From JBBROS01 sp965217935 (GTDB lineage Bacteria > Pseudomonadota > Alphaproteobacteria > Acetobacterales > Acetobacteraceae), in contig OZ244581.1 of NCBI GenBank assembly GCA_965217935.1, positions 992,001-1,056,000 on the forward strand: a DNA stretch of 64,000 nucleotides. Direction: 5' to 3'. This document shows, in pieces, positions 50,025 through 58,841 of the stretch. The number at the start of each line of letters is the position of its first letter. The stretch's first letter is position 1. The notes below the pieces were generated by a model. The model searched no databases. It was given only the letters and a program-made list of their open reading frames with translations, and had not been told where the DNA came from. Position numbers and translations under genes: made by a program.

Positions 50025-50534
50025 ATGCCTACGCCAAGTAGCCTCAAAGACGTTTACCTGGACGAGCTCAAGGACCTTTGGTCAGCCAACGACCAGATGA
50101 TGAAGGCCGTCGGCACGCTGGCGGACCACGCAAGCAACGCCAAGCTGAAATCGTTGCTTGAAGGCTCGGTTTCCGGGGTGTCGACGCATACCGAGACGAT
50201 CAAGTCCCTGATCGAAGCTGGTGGCGGCGAGGTTGAGAAGGAGCGTTGCAAAGGCATGGAGGGCCTCGTCAAAGAGGCCCTGAAGCATTGCGTGAAAGAA
50301 GCGCCCGAGCAGGACGAATTGCGGGATGTCGTGATCATCGCGCAATATCAGCGCATGTCGCATTACGGCATCACCGGCTTCGGGTCAGCCGCCGCGTATG
50401 CGACGGCGCTCGGCGAGAAGGATGGCGCCAAGACGCTGAAATCGATCGTGTCGGACATCTACAAGGCCGACGAGGAGACCAGCAAAATGGGCGAGAAACT
50501 CGCGAAAGGCGCTGCTAAGCACGCAATGGCTTAG
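50025..50534 (+). CDS. YciE/YciF-like ferritin-like protein (DUF892)
   Basis: 169 residues. LKDVYLDELKDLWSANDQMM opens the four-helix DUF892 domain; ETIKSLIEAGGGEVEKERCK, GMEGLVKEALKHC and EHYGITGFGSAAAYATALGE-like YGITGFGSAAAYATALGEKD carry the conserved metal-site helices. AGAGGAGGT upstream of the ATG is a strong ribosome-binding site. It is likely co-transcribed with the manganese catalase in a peroxide or general stress response. Confidence 0.9.
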   Translation: MPTPSSLKDVYLDELKDLWSANDQMMKAVGTLADHASNAKLKSLLEGSVSGVSTHTETIKSLIEAGGGEVEKERCKGMEGLVKEALKHCVKEAPEQDELRDVVIIAQYQRMSHYGITGFGSAAAYATALGEKDGAKTLKSIVSDIYKADEETSKMGEKLAKGAAKHAMA

Positions 50535-50556
50535 CAGGCCGGTTCGGGAGGCGTTG

Positions 50557-50585
50557 CGGCAGCCGGGTTCTCGGGCCGGCTGCCG
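50557..50585. terminator. 10-bp perfect hairpin between convergent genes
   Basis: CGGCAGCCGG (50557-50566), 9-base loop, CCGGCTGCCG (50576-50585). It lies in the short gap between the converging DUF892 gene and the ABC1 kinase gene, so it can terminate both directions. Confidence 0.7.
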
Positions 50586-50591
50586 ACGTCG

Positions 50592-51941
50592 CTATAATCC
50601 GGGCGGAACGCCGGCTGCCTGCAGTGCCGCCTTTTGCCGGGCCTCGACCGCTTCGACGTTGAAGCCCTCGATCAGCTTATGGAACATCTCATACCAGTTC
50701 AGCTCGGCTTTCAGGCGCAGGAACACGCTGCCGAGGCCAAGAGCCGAGCGGTCCATCAGCACGAACTCGCGCGGCGGCTTGACCCCGCCCGTCTGCCGCA
50801 GCCCGGCATGGACCTTCTCCGCCACGCTGCGGCCATACTGCGAGTCGCCGTGTTCCTGGATGCGCCGCACCCGGTTGTCCAACAGCGGCTCGTAAACGAA
50901 CGCCGCCCATTGGTTCAGCACCGCCATCTGCTCCTTGCTGAGATTGACGAAGCCCCAGCCCTCATACGCCTCCCGCGCTTTCGCGTCGTCGTGATCGCGG
51001 ATCGCTTCGTAAAGATCGATCACGCCGCGGACGAACTTGGGCGGGAACACGCGGATGGCGCCGAAATCGAGCAAGTTGATGCCGTTGTCCTCCCGCACCT
51101 GGTAGTTGCCGAGGTGCGGGTCGCCGTGGATCACGCCGAAGCGGTAGAACGGGACATACCAGGCGTGGAACATGCCTTCGGCGATCTGGTTGCGCACCTC
51201 CAGCGGCGGCTCCTCGTCGATCCGCTTCTGCAGCGCGGTCCCGTTCAGCCAGGTCATCGTCAGCAGGCGCTTGGTGGTGTACTCCTCGAGCGGCGCCGGC
51301 ACGCTCACCCGCGGCTCGTCGGCGAGCATGGCGTCGTAGAGGCGCATCTGGGCTGCTTCGCGCTTGTAGTCCAGTTCCTCGCGCAAGCGCTCGGCGATCT
51401 CGGTGTAGATGTCGTCGCCCTCGATCACGGTGTCGATGCGCTTGTAGATGCGCATCGCCACCCGCAACTGCCGCAAGTCGGCCTCTACGGTGCTCGGCAT
51501 GTCGGGGTATTGCAGCTTGCAGGCGACATCGGTTCCGTCCGGCAGCGTGCCCCGATGCACCTGCCCGAGGCTGGCCGCGGCGGCGGCGTCCTGGCCGAAG
51601 CTCTGGAACCTGGATTGCCAGTCAGGCCCCAACTCGCCGGCCATGCGGCGGCGGACGAAGTTCCAGCCCATCGGCGGCGCGTTGGCCTGCAACTGCGCCA
51701 GTTCCGCCGAGTACTCCTCCGGGATCGCGTCAGGGATGGTGGAGAGGATCTGCGCCACCTTCATCAGCGGCCCTTTCAGGCCGCCCAGGACGCCTTTCAG
51801 GTCCTCCGCGTGAGAGGCGCGGTTCGGCTTGAAGCCGAACACGCGCTCGCCGGCGAGGCGGGCCGCGATGCCGCCCACGGCGCCCGAGGTCTTCGCGAAC
51901 CGCCGGAACTCCCCGAACAGGTTCGATCGCTCGTCTGCCAT
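50592..51941 (-). CDS. ABC1/UbiB-family atypical kinase
   Basis: 449 residues from the ATG overlapping the pepF stop by one base. It has the atypical kinase core: LGGLKGPLMKVAQILS (the K-x-G-Q-type helix with V-A-Q), AAAAASLGQVHRG (Ala-rich loop replacing the P-loop), VIHGDPHLGNYQV (catalytic loop) and NLLDFGAIR (DFG). Family members (UbiB, COQ8) have ATPase activity linked to quinone or lipid metabolism. The frame stays open upstream into pepF, but that part is a shadow. Confidence 0.9.
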   Translation of the reverse strand: MADERSNLFGEFRRFAKTSGAVGGIAARLAGERVFGFKPNRASHAEDLKGVLGGLKGPLMKVAQILSTIPDAIPEEYSAELAQLQANAPPMGWNFVRRRMAGELGPDWQSRFQSFGQDAAAAASLGQVHRGTLPDGTDVACKLQYPDMPSTVEADLRQLRVAMRIYKRIDTVIEGDDIYTEIAERLREELDYKREAAQMRLYDAMLADEPRVSVPAPLEEYTTKRLLTMTWLNGTALQKRIDEEPPLEVRNQIAEGMFHAWYVPFYRFGVIHGDPHLGNYQVREDNGINLLDFGAIRVFPPKFVRGVIDLYEAIRDHDDAKAREAYEGWGFVNLSKEQMAVLNQWAAFVYEPLLDNRVRRIQEHGDSQYGRSVAEKVHAGLRQTGGVKPPREFVLMDRSALGLGSVFLRLKAELNWYEMFHKLIEGFNVEAVEARQKAALQAAGVPPGL

Positions 51942-53755
51942 CAGGCCCGCTCCAACTCGTCGATGTAGCCGGCGATGACGTCGAGGCCGCGCCGCCAGAA
52001 GGAGGGGTCGGAGGCGTCGAGGCCGAACGGGGCCAGCAGTTCCTTGTGCCGCTTGGCGCCTCCGGCCCGCAGCATGTCCAGGTATTTGGCCTCGAACCCC
52101 GGATGGCCGCCCTGGAACACGCTGTAGAGCGCGTTCACCAGGCAATCGCCGAAGGCGTAGGCGTAGACGTAGAACGGCGAATGAATGAAGTGCGGCACGT
52201 AGGCCCAGTAGACGGCGTAATCCGGCGTGAAGTGGAAGGCCGGGCCCAGGCTCTCGGACTGCACCTGCATCCAGATCTCGCCGATCCGCTCGGGCAGCAG
52301 CTCGCCTTGGCGGCGCTCGTCGTGCAGCCGGGTCTCGAACTGGTAGAACGCGACCTGGCGGACCACGGTGTTGAGCATGTCCTCGACCTTGTTGGCGAGC
52401 ATGATGCGCCGCCGGGCCAAGTCGGTCTCCGCGTCGAGCAGGGCGCGGAAGGTCATCATCTCGCCGAACACGCTGGCGGTCTCGGCCAGGGTCAGCGGGG
52501 TGCCGCTCATCAGGTAGCCCTGCTCGGCGGCGAGGAGCTGGTGCACGCCGTGGCCGAGCTCGTGGGCGAGGGTCATCACGTCGCGGGTTTTGCCGTGATA
52601 GTTCAACAGCAGGTAGGGATGCGCCGACGGCACCGTCGGATGGGCGAAGGCGCCGCCGGACTTGCCCGGCCTGGGCGCCGCGTCGATCCACGGATTGTCG
52701 AAGAACCGGTGCCCGAGCTTGGCCAGCTCCGGCGAGAAGCCGCCATAGGCTGACAGAACGCGGGCGCGGGCGTCGTCCCAGCCGATGCTGCCGTCCTGGT
52801 CCTCCGGCAAGGGGGCGTTGCGATCCCAGTGCTCCAGCTTCTCCAGGCCGAGCCACTTGGCTTTCAGCGCGTAATACCGGTGCGACAGCCGGGCGTAGTC
52901 GCCGGTGACGGCGGTGGAGAGCGCGTCCACCACCTCGTCCTCGACCATGTTGGCCCGGTTGCGGTAGCTGGCCGGGCGTGGGTAGCGCCGCCAGGCGTCG
53001 ACGATCTCCTTATCCTTGGCCAAGGTGTTCGTAATCAGGCTGAACAGCCGCAGGTTGTCCGCGAACGTGGCGCTGATCCCGCCGGCCGCATCGGCGCGGA
53101 CGGCGCGGTCGCGGTCCGAAAGCTTGTTCAGGGCCGCCGAGACCGTCAGCCGCTCCTCGCCCACCGGCACGCGCAGGCCGGCGATCGTCTCGTCGAACAG
53201 CCGCGACCAGGCGCTGCGCCCGGTGACCTCTTTCTCATGCAGCAGCTTCTCGGCCTCGTCGCTCAATTGGTGCGGGCGGAACACCCGCAGGTCCCGCAGC
53301 CAGGGCGACCAGCGGGCCAGGGCCGGATCCTGTTCCTTCTCTGCCAGCACGGCGTCATCGAGACGGTTCAGCTCAAGCGGGAAGAACAGCAAATCGCTGC
53401 TGATCGTCGTCACCCGCTCGGCGACGGACTGGTAGAACTGGCCGCGCGCCGCGTCGGTGCTGTCGGCGCTGAACTGCAACTGCGCGTAGGACATGAGGCG
53501 GCCCTGGATCTCCTCGATGCGCTGGTATTCGGCAAGCCCGGCGGCGAGGGCGGCCCCGCCGATCCTGGCCAGCTTGCCGGCATACTGATCGGAGAAGGCG
53601 CGGGCGGCACGGGCCGCTTCGGCGAAATCGGCTTCGACCGCATCCGACTGCGGGCCTGGATAGAGATCCGCGAGGTCCCAGGCCGGCAGTGGCTCGACCG
53701 CCCCGGCCGACGGCCCATCGGGGGAAAAACGCGCGTGATCCGGGGGAAGCTGCAT
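51941..53755 (-). CDS. pepF: oligoendopeptidase F (M3 metallopeptidase)
   Basis: 604 residues. MTLAHELGHGVHQLLAAEQG holds the zinc-binding HExxH, and ETASVFGEMMTFRALLDAET the third Glu ligand. WDLADLYPGP at the N-terminus is the standard M3B beginning. It is cytoplasmic and cuts peptides of about 7-17 residues. The ATG at 53755 is chosen because it directly precedes this region; the open frame upstream overlaps the divergent acyl-CoA synthetase leader. It is followed by the ABC1 kinase gene with a one-base stop/start overlap. Confidence 0.93.
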   Translation of the reverse strand: MQLPPDHARFSPDGPSAGAVEPLPAWDLADLYPGPQSDAVEADFAEAARAARAFSDQYAGKLARIGGAALAAGLAEYQRIEEIQGRLMSYAQLQFSADSTDAARGQFYQSVAERVTTISSDLLFFPLELNRLDDAVLAEKEQDPALARWSPWLRDLRVFRPHQLSDEAEKLLHEKEVTGRSAWSRLFDETIAGLRVPVGEERLTVSAALNKLSDRDRAVRADAAGGISATFADNLRLFSLITNTLAKDKEIVDAWRRYPRPASYRNRANMVEDEVVDALSTAVTGDYARLSHRYYALKAKWLGLEKLEHWDRNAPLPEDQDGSIGWDDARARVLSAYGGFSPELAKLGHRFFDNPWIDAAPRPGKSGGAFAHPTVPSAHPYLLLNYHGKTRDVMTLAHELGHGVHQLLAAEQGYLMSGTPLTLAETASVFGEMMTFRALLDAETDLARRRIMLANKVEDMLNTVVRQVAFYQFETRLHDERRQGELLPERIGEIWMQVQSESLGPAFHFTPDYAVYWAYVPHFIHSPFYVYAYAFGDCLVNALYSVFQGGHPGFEAKYLDMLRAGGAKRHKELLAPFGLDASDPSFWRRGLDVIAGYIDELERA

Positions 53756-53855
53756 CTGGTGCCGGTCCTGTCGTGCTGGTAGGAACTTGCTCGTTAAGGT
53801 GGGTTGCAGCCCCGCCGGGGCAAGCGGCCCCTGTTTCAAGCCTGAGGGAGAGCCG

Positions 53856-55556
53856 GTGCAGCGCGTCGACGATTGGCCGAACCTGGCCGCCATGATGTTC
53901 GGGCTTGCCCGGCAGCGCCCGACCCGGCCGATGCTTCGCCATTACGAGGACGGGGCATGGCACAGCACCACCTGGGCCGCGTTCGCCACCAAGGCCGCGT
54001 CCGCCGCCCGCGGGCTTCGGGCCGCCGGCATCGCCGCCGGGGACCGCGTCCTCATGGTCAGCGAAAGCCGGCCGGAAATCCCGATCCTTGAGACCGCGCT
54101 GATGGCCATTCGCGCCATTCCCGTGCCGGCCTACGTCACCAACACGCCCGACGACCATGCCCACCTCCTGAGGGACAGCGGCGCGCGCGCGGCGATCGCC
54201 TCCAACCCAGACCTTGCCGCACGGGTCGCGATCGCTGCGGCGCGGACGGCCGGCCTCGACAATCTTTTCTGCATGACGCCCAAAGGGGTCGCGTCCAACC
54301 ACCGGCCGCTCGCGCCGCTGTTCGGCGACGACGCGTCCCCGGACGATATCGCGGCCGAGACGGCCATCATCCCGCAAGGCTCGCTCGCGTGCCTGATCTA
54401 CACCAGCGGCACGTCCGGGCCGCCTCGCGGCGTCATGCTCCCTCACCGGGCCATCCTGTCCAACATTGCCGGCATCGGCGAGTTCGCCGCCCGCACGCTG
54501 AACCTCGACGGCAGCGTCTATCTCTCGTTCCTGCCGCTGTCGCACAGCTACGAGCACACCGTTGGCCAGTTCATCCTTCCCGCCCTCGGCTCTGAAGTCG
54601 TGTACGGGCGCGGGCTGGAACACCTGGCCGCCGATTTGCAAGCGGTCCGCCCCACCATCCTCACCGTGGTGCCCCGGATGCTTGAGGTCATCCGCGCCCG
54701 CATCCAGAACCAGCTCAAGCGCGACCCGGCCTGGAAACGCCGGCTATTCGAGCAGACGCTCGCCGCCGGGCTCCGCCGCGTCGAGGGCCAGGGCACGCTG
54801 GCCGACCGGCTCGCGGCGCCGTTGCTGGACCGTCTGGTGCGCAGCAAGGTCCGCGCCCGCTTCGGCGGACGGCTGATCGGCCTGATCTCGGGCGGCGCGC
54901 GGCTTGACCCGGACACTGGGCGCTTCTTCGATGCCCTGGGCCTGCCGTTGCTGCAAGGCTATGGCCAGACCGAGGCCGGCCCGGTGATCAGCGTCAACCT
55001 GCCGACGCGGCCTCGCAACGCGACAGTTGGCCATCCGCTGCCCGGCATCGAGGTCAGGACCGCGGATGACGGCGAAGTGCTGGTCAAGGGCGACCTCGTT
55101 ATGGACGGGTACTGGAACGATGCCGAAGCGACCGCGCGGACGCTGAGGGACGGCTGGCTGCACACCGGCGACCTTGGGCGGCTGCATCCTGACGGCACGC
55201 TCGAGATCACCGACCGCAAGAAGGACATCATCGTCCTGTCCGGCGGCGAGAATGTCAGCCCGGCGCGGATCGAGGGCCTGCTGATGAACGAGCCTGAAAT
55301 CCAGCAGGCGGTGGTCGGCGGCGAGGGCCGAGCCGGGCTGTCCGCCCTGGTCGTGCCGGCCGAGGGCGAGGCGGCGCAGACGGTGGCGACCGCGATCGGC
55401 CGGGTCAACCAAGGGCTGAGCGTGACCGAACGCATCCGCCGGCACACGATCGTGCCCGCGTTCACCATCGAGAACGGGCTGCTGACGCCGAGCCAGAAGA
55501 TCAGGCGCAGCATCGTGCTTGAGGCGTATGGGACGGCGGCGCGCGAGGCTGAGTGA
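53856..55556 (+). CDS. long-chain acyl-CoA synthetase (AMP-binding)
   Basis: 566 residues from a GTG preceded by GAGGGAGAG. LIYTSGTSGPPRGVMLPH is the AMP-binding P-loop; FLPLSHSYEHTVGQF and GYGQTEAGPVISVN are adenylation motifs; DGWLHTGDLGRLHPDGTLEI and DRKKDIIVLSGGENVSP complete the domain, with the catalytic Lys region near the C-terminus at GLLTPSQKIRR. It is of the FadD15/FAA type that activates fatty acids to acyl-CoA. It is divergent from pepF. An ATG-like start further upstream (53787) has no ribosome-binding site. Confidence 0.9.
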   Translation: MQRVDDWPNLAAMMFGLARQRPTRPMLRHYEDGAWHSTTWAAFATKAASAARGLRAAGIAAGDRVLMVSESRPEIPILETALMAIRAIPVPAYVTNTPDDHAHLLRDSGARAAIASNPDLAARVAIAAARTAGLDNLFCMTPKGVASNHRPLAPLFGDDASPDDIAAETAIIPQGSLACLIYTSGTSGPPRGVMLPHRAILSNIAGIGEFAARTLNLDGSVYLSFLPLSHSYEHTVGQFILPALGSEVVYGRGLEHLAADLQAVRPTILTVVPRMLEVIRARIQNQLKRDPAWKRRLFEQTLAAGLRRVEGQGTLADRLAAPLLDRLVRSKVRARFGGRLIGLISGGARLDPDTGRFFDALGLPLLQGYGQTEAGPVISVNLPTRPRNATVGHPLPGIEVRTADDGEVLVKGDLVMDGYWNDAEATARTLRDGWLHTGDLGRLHPDGTLEITDRKKDIIVLSGGENVSPARIEGLLMNEPEIQQAVVGGEGRAGLSALVVPAEGEAAQTVATAIGRVNQGLSVTERIRRHTIVPAFTIENGLLTPSQKIRRSIVLEAYGTAAREAE

Positions 55557-55559
55557 TCG

Positions 55560-56498
55560 TCAGAGCGGCTTTAGGCCCGCCTCGATCTCCGCCCGCCGGT
55601 CCTCCAGGAAGGGCGGCAGGGACAACCGTTCCCCGAGCGCGTCCGGCGTCTCGTCCAAGGCGAAGCCCGGGCCGTCGGTCGCGATCTCATACAGGATGCC
55701 GCCCGGCTCGCGCGCGTAAAGGCTGCGGAAATAGAACCGGTCCACCGGCCCGCTCGACCGGATGCCGAGCCGCTGATACCGGTCGAGCCAATACGGATAG
55801 GCTGCATCGTCCACCCGAAACGCCACGTGGTGCACGCCGCCGGCCCCCGCCTGGGCCGGGGCAAGCTCAGGCTCGATGCGCACGTGCAGCTCAGCCGCCG
55901 GGCCGCCAGCGCCCATCTCGAACACCGCGACCGGCGTGCGGCCCCATTCATAGGTCCGCGCCTGGCGCATCTCCAGCACGTCTTGCAGGAACCGCGCCGA
56001 GGGCTCCAGCCGCGGCACGCTGATCACGATCGGGCCCAGGCCCCGCACCTGCATGGCGTCAGGCGCCGGGCTGCGCTCCCACCGGCGCCACTCTCCCATT
56101 CCTGCATCGTCGACCAGCATCAGCCGCTGCCCCTCCGGGTCCTCAAAGTCCAGCGTCATGCGGCCATCGCGCTCGGCAGGCCTGTCGTGTCTCACCCCGT
56201 ACGCGTCGAGCCGCGCCGCCCACCAGGACAGCGCCTCCGCTCCAGCGACCCGCAAACCGGTGCGCACGACGCTGCTTGTGCCCTGCCGCTCCGGCCTGGC
56301 CGGCCAATCGAAAAACGTCAGATCCGTCCCGGGACTGCCCACGCCGTCGGCGTAGAACAGGTGGTAGGCGCTGACGTCGTCCTGGTTGACCGTTTTCTTG
56401 ACCAGGCGCATTCCCATGACGCTGGCGTAGAAATCATGGTTGCGCCGGGCATCGGCGGTCACCGCGGTCAGGTGGTGGATGCCGAGAAGCCGGCTCAT
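55560..56498 (-). CDS. ring-cleaving dioxygenase of the MhqO/MhqE type (two VOC domains)
   Basis: 312 residues. Two vicinal-oxygen-chelate modules: residues 3-130 (LLGIHHLTAVTADARRNHDF, the first His ligand) and 150-300 (GAGGVHHVAFRVDD and a Glu in GILYEIATDGPGF). This matches the glyoxalase/dioxygenases that break down quinones or catechols. It overlaps wrbA by four bases (ATGA), so the two are translated together. Confidence 0.88.
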   Translation of the reverse strand: MSRLLGIHHLTAVTADARRNHDFYASVMGMRLVKKTVNQDDVSAYHLFYADGVGSPGTDLTFFDWPARPERQGTSSVVRTGLRVAGAEALSWWAARLDAYGVRHDRPAERDGRMTLDFEDPEGQRLMLVDDAGMGEWRRWERSPAPDAMQVRGLGPIVISVPRLEPSARFLQDVLEMRQARTYEWGRTPVAVFEMGAGGPAAELHVRIEPELAPAQAGAGGVHHVAFRVDDAAYPYWLDRYQRLGIRSSGPVDRFYFRSLYAREPGGILYEIATDGPGFALDETPDALGERLSLPPFLEDRRAEIEAGLKPL

Positions 56499-57109
56499 CC
56501 GGCCCGGCCCCGGACCAGCGCCGCGGTCACCTCCGCCACGTGACGTCCCTGGCTCTTGGCGATCTCGATCTCGTCTGCGCTCACCTGGCGGGACCCGTCG
56601 CCCGCCGCGATCGTCGATGCGCCATAGGGTGTCCCGCCGCTGACGGTTTCAAGCTGGAGCATCCGCTTCTCGGTATAGGGCAGGCCCACGATCGTCATGC
56701 CGAGGTGCATCAGGTTCACGATGGTCGAGACGATCGTCGTCTCCTGCCCGCCGTGCTGGCTCGCGGTGGAGGTGAACACCGAGCCCACCTTGCCGACCAG
56801 CTTATTCTGGAACCAAAGCCCGCCGGTTTGGTCGAGGAAGCTCGCCATCTGCGACGTCATGCGCCCATACCGCGTGGGCGTGCCGACGATGATGGCGTCA
56901 TACTCCGGCAGTTCGTCAACGGTGGCGACCGGCGCAGGCTGATCGAGTTTGAAGTGCGCCTCCCGCGCCACGTGCTCCGGCGCCGTCTCAGGCACGCGCT
57001 TCACCGCGACCTCGCTGCCGGGCACGGAGCGGACGCCGTCGGCCACCGCGTTGGCCATCGTCTCGACGTGGCCGTAGCTGGAATAATACAGCACCAGGAT
57101 TTTCGCCAT
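56495..57109 (-). CDS. wrbA: NAD(P)H:quinone oxidoreductase WrbA
   Basis: 204 residues, flavodoxin-like. KILVLYYSSYGHVETMANAV binds FMN phosphate; AIIVGTPTRYGRMTSQMASF and FTSTASQHGGQETTIVSTIV are WrbA signatures. It reduces quinones by two electrons, avoiding semiquinone radicals. The ATG at 57109 precedes this strand directly; the alternative at 57127 adds six residues. It is first in an operon with the MhqO-like dioxygenase and divergent from a LysR regulator. Confidence 0.93.
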   Translation of the reverse strand: MAKILVLYYSSYGHVETMANAVADGVRSVPGSEVAVKRVPETAPEHVAREAHFKLDQPAPVATVDELPEYDAIIVGTPTRYGRMTSQMASFLDQTGGLWFQNKLVGKVGSVFTSTASQHGGQETTIVSTIVNLMHLGMTIVGLPYTEKRMLQLETVSGGTPYGASTIAAGDGSRQVSADEIEIAKSQGRHVAEVTAALVRGRAG

Positions 57110-57191
57110 GTTCGCGCGCCTTTTCAAATTGCTGCGTCACAAGCTGTCCCTGGCCGGCTGGTCCCGCAACGCCTTTGCCGGAAACTTGGCG

Positions 57192-57206
57192 TTCGCTAAA
57201 ACCGAA
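57192..57206. promoter_or_regulatory. possible LysR-type operator (T-N11-A in a dyad)
   Basis: TTCGCTAAAACCGAA is a 4-7-4 dyad with an inner T-N11-A core, the general LysR-type recognition pattern. It lies three bases before the LysR start codon in the 99-bp divergent region shared with wrbA. The match is short and could be chance. Confidence 0.3.
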
Positions 57207-57208
57207 CG

Positions 57209-58138
57209 ATGCGCCCCAGCACCGACGACCTCGCAACCTTCGTCCAAGTCGCCGACAGCGGCGCCGTCACTGCCGCGGCTTTGCGTCTCGGCCTCGCTAA
57301 GTCCGTTGTCAGCAAACGCATCGCCCACCTCGAGGCCGCGTTATCCGCCAAGTTGCTTCACCGCTCCGCCAGGGGCATGACCCTGACTGACGCCGGCGCC
57401 CTGTTTTACCGGCGCGCGGCCGCCGTATTGTCCCAGCTCGACGCGATGAGCGACGAGGTGGCCGCGCGGTCGGGTGATCTGCAGGGCCGCATCCGCATCG
57501 CCGCGCCGATGAGCTTTGGCATGCGCCACCTCGGGCCGATCATCGCCGGCTTCATGCAGGCCCACCCGCGGATCGAGATCGGCATCGACCTCGACGACCG
57601 GTACGCCGACCTGCAAGGCGAGGGCTATGACTTGGCGGTTCGGATCGGCCGCCTGAACGACTCCGCGCTCAAGGCGCGCAAGCTCGGGGTCAGCCGCCGC
57701 GCGCTGTGCTGCAGCCCCGCCTATGCCGGGCGGCACGGCCTGCCGGACTCGCTGGACGGGCTTATGGCGCATGACTGCCTCACCTACGGCAACGTTGCCG
57801 CGGCGCAGGTCTGGCGCTTTGCCAGCACGAGTGATCCGGCCGCCGAGGAACGCTCGCTCGCCCCGCGCGGCAGGTTTGCCTCGAACAGCGGCGAGGCTCT
57901 GCTGGATGCTGCCCGCGGCGGCGTTGGCCTGGTCATCCTGCCGACATTCATAACCGCCGACGCGCTCGCGGCAGGCGACTTGGTCGAGGTCCATATTGCC
58001 GGGTTGAGGCCTTCCGCGGGCCTGATCCAAGTCGTCTACCCCGAGACCGCCGCCATGCCGCTGAAGGTCCGCGCGCTGATCGACCATCTTGCCGCGACGC
58101 TGCGCGAGCCGTTCAGCTGGGATCGCGGCTCGGAATGA
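57209..58138 (+). CDS. LysR-family transcriptional regulator
   Basis: 309 residues. The N-terminal winged HTH is typical (DLATFVQVADSGAVTAAALR, LGLAKSVVSKRIAHLEAALS, LLHRSARGMTLTDAGALFY); a type 2 periplasmic-binding-fold effector domain follows from about residue 90 (GRIRIAAPMSFGMRHLGPII). It is divergent from wrbA/mhqO-like genes, so it probably senses quinones or related electrophiles and controls that operon; this is inferred from position only. Confidence 0.92.
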   Translation: MRPSTDDLATFVQVADSGAVTAAALRLGLAKSVVSKRIAHLEAALSAKLLHRSARGMTLTDAGALFYRRAAAVLSQLDAMSDEVAARSGDLQGRIRIAAPMSFGMRHLGPIIAGFMQAHPRIEIGIDLDDRYADLQGEGYDLAVRIGRLNDSALKARKLGVSRRALCCSPAYAGRHGLPDSLDGLMAHDCLTYGNVAAAQVWRFASTSDPAAEERSLAPRGRFASNSGEALLDAARGGVGLVILPTFITADALAAGDLVEVHIAGLRPSAGLIQVVYPETAAMPLKVRALIDHLAATLREPFSWDRGSE

Positions 58139-58317
58139 TCGAGGGCCGGTTCGGAAACGCTCGCCGCGGCTCGAAGGGGAAAACGGGCCCTCAGCCCCAC
58201 CCCTTTTAGGACTGATCACGCCGTTCCCATTCTTGGCGGATGAGCGCTCTATCAAATAACGCCGGGCTGGCATGTCTAGCGCCCTAACAGCGGTTCGAGC
58301 GGCGTGCGCCGGCGAGC

Positions 58318-58680
58318 TTGATGGGCCGCGCGGCGCCGGAGCATGCGGTTCCCGCCGGTTGGGTCGACGCGGCGTTCGAGGGCGAGGACCAACTCAAAGC
58401 GGCGACGATCTCCTGGCCGCGCGCCGAACTCGTGCTGGATGCGCCCACCGAAGCCGGCGAGATCATGGTCCGCCTGTGGAGCAACCTGCCCGGGGAGGCT
58501 GGCGCCGGGCAAATCGCCGAGCCGCATCGCCCGCGCCGGCGCATCGAGGCCATGTTCGGGCGGCTGGAGGACGTGCTGAACTGCGAGCGGGCCAGCCTTG
58601 CCCCCCCGCGCAGCGCTGCCGAGCTTCGCCGTCATCCTGCTCGCCTGTCTGACCGTGAGGCCTTCCAGCCTCGGCTCAAA
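58318..58680 (+). pseudogene. IS4-type transposase remnant
   Basis: In one frame EIMVRLWSNLPGEAGAGQIA, EPHRPRRRIEAMFGRLEDVL and NCERASL follow the conserved C-terminal pattern of IS4/IS1182-like DDE transposases (LWTNLP...A.QIAELYR.RW.IE..F..LE..L..E...LG.PRAA), and a neighbouring frame then gives PPRAALPSFAVILLACL. The catalytic Glu region is altered and the frame is broken, and no N-terminal part remains. The rest of 58139-58841 shows no gene. Confidence 0.6.
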
Positions 58681-58841
58681 ATCCATGCCTCTCGGCGGCC
58701 AAGCCGGCGTTGCCAGCTACGTCGCAACAATACAACTTCGGCGTCGCGCGCGGACAATCGCACGCCGCATTCAAGCCTGACCATCATACCAGACCCGCGC
58801 CGAACGCACCCCGACCTCAAGCCGAAGGAGACCAACCACGA

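Noticed and set aside
51942..52856. 300-codon N-terminal extension of the ABC1 kinase
   Set aside because: It lies within pepF in another frame and is Arg/Pro-rich; the kinase start overlaps the pepF stop by one base.
53373..54641. 422-codon minus-strand frame across the pepF start and the acyl-CoA synthetase
   Set aside because: Composition is antisense-like; pepF and the synthetase explain both strands here.
58276..58686. Minus-strand 136-codon frame opposite the IS4-type remnant
   Set aside because: The plus strand shows transposase-like segments; the minus frame has none.
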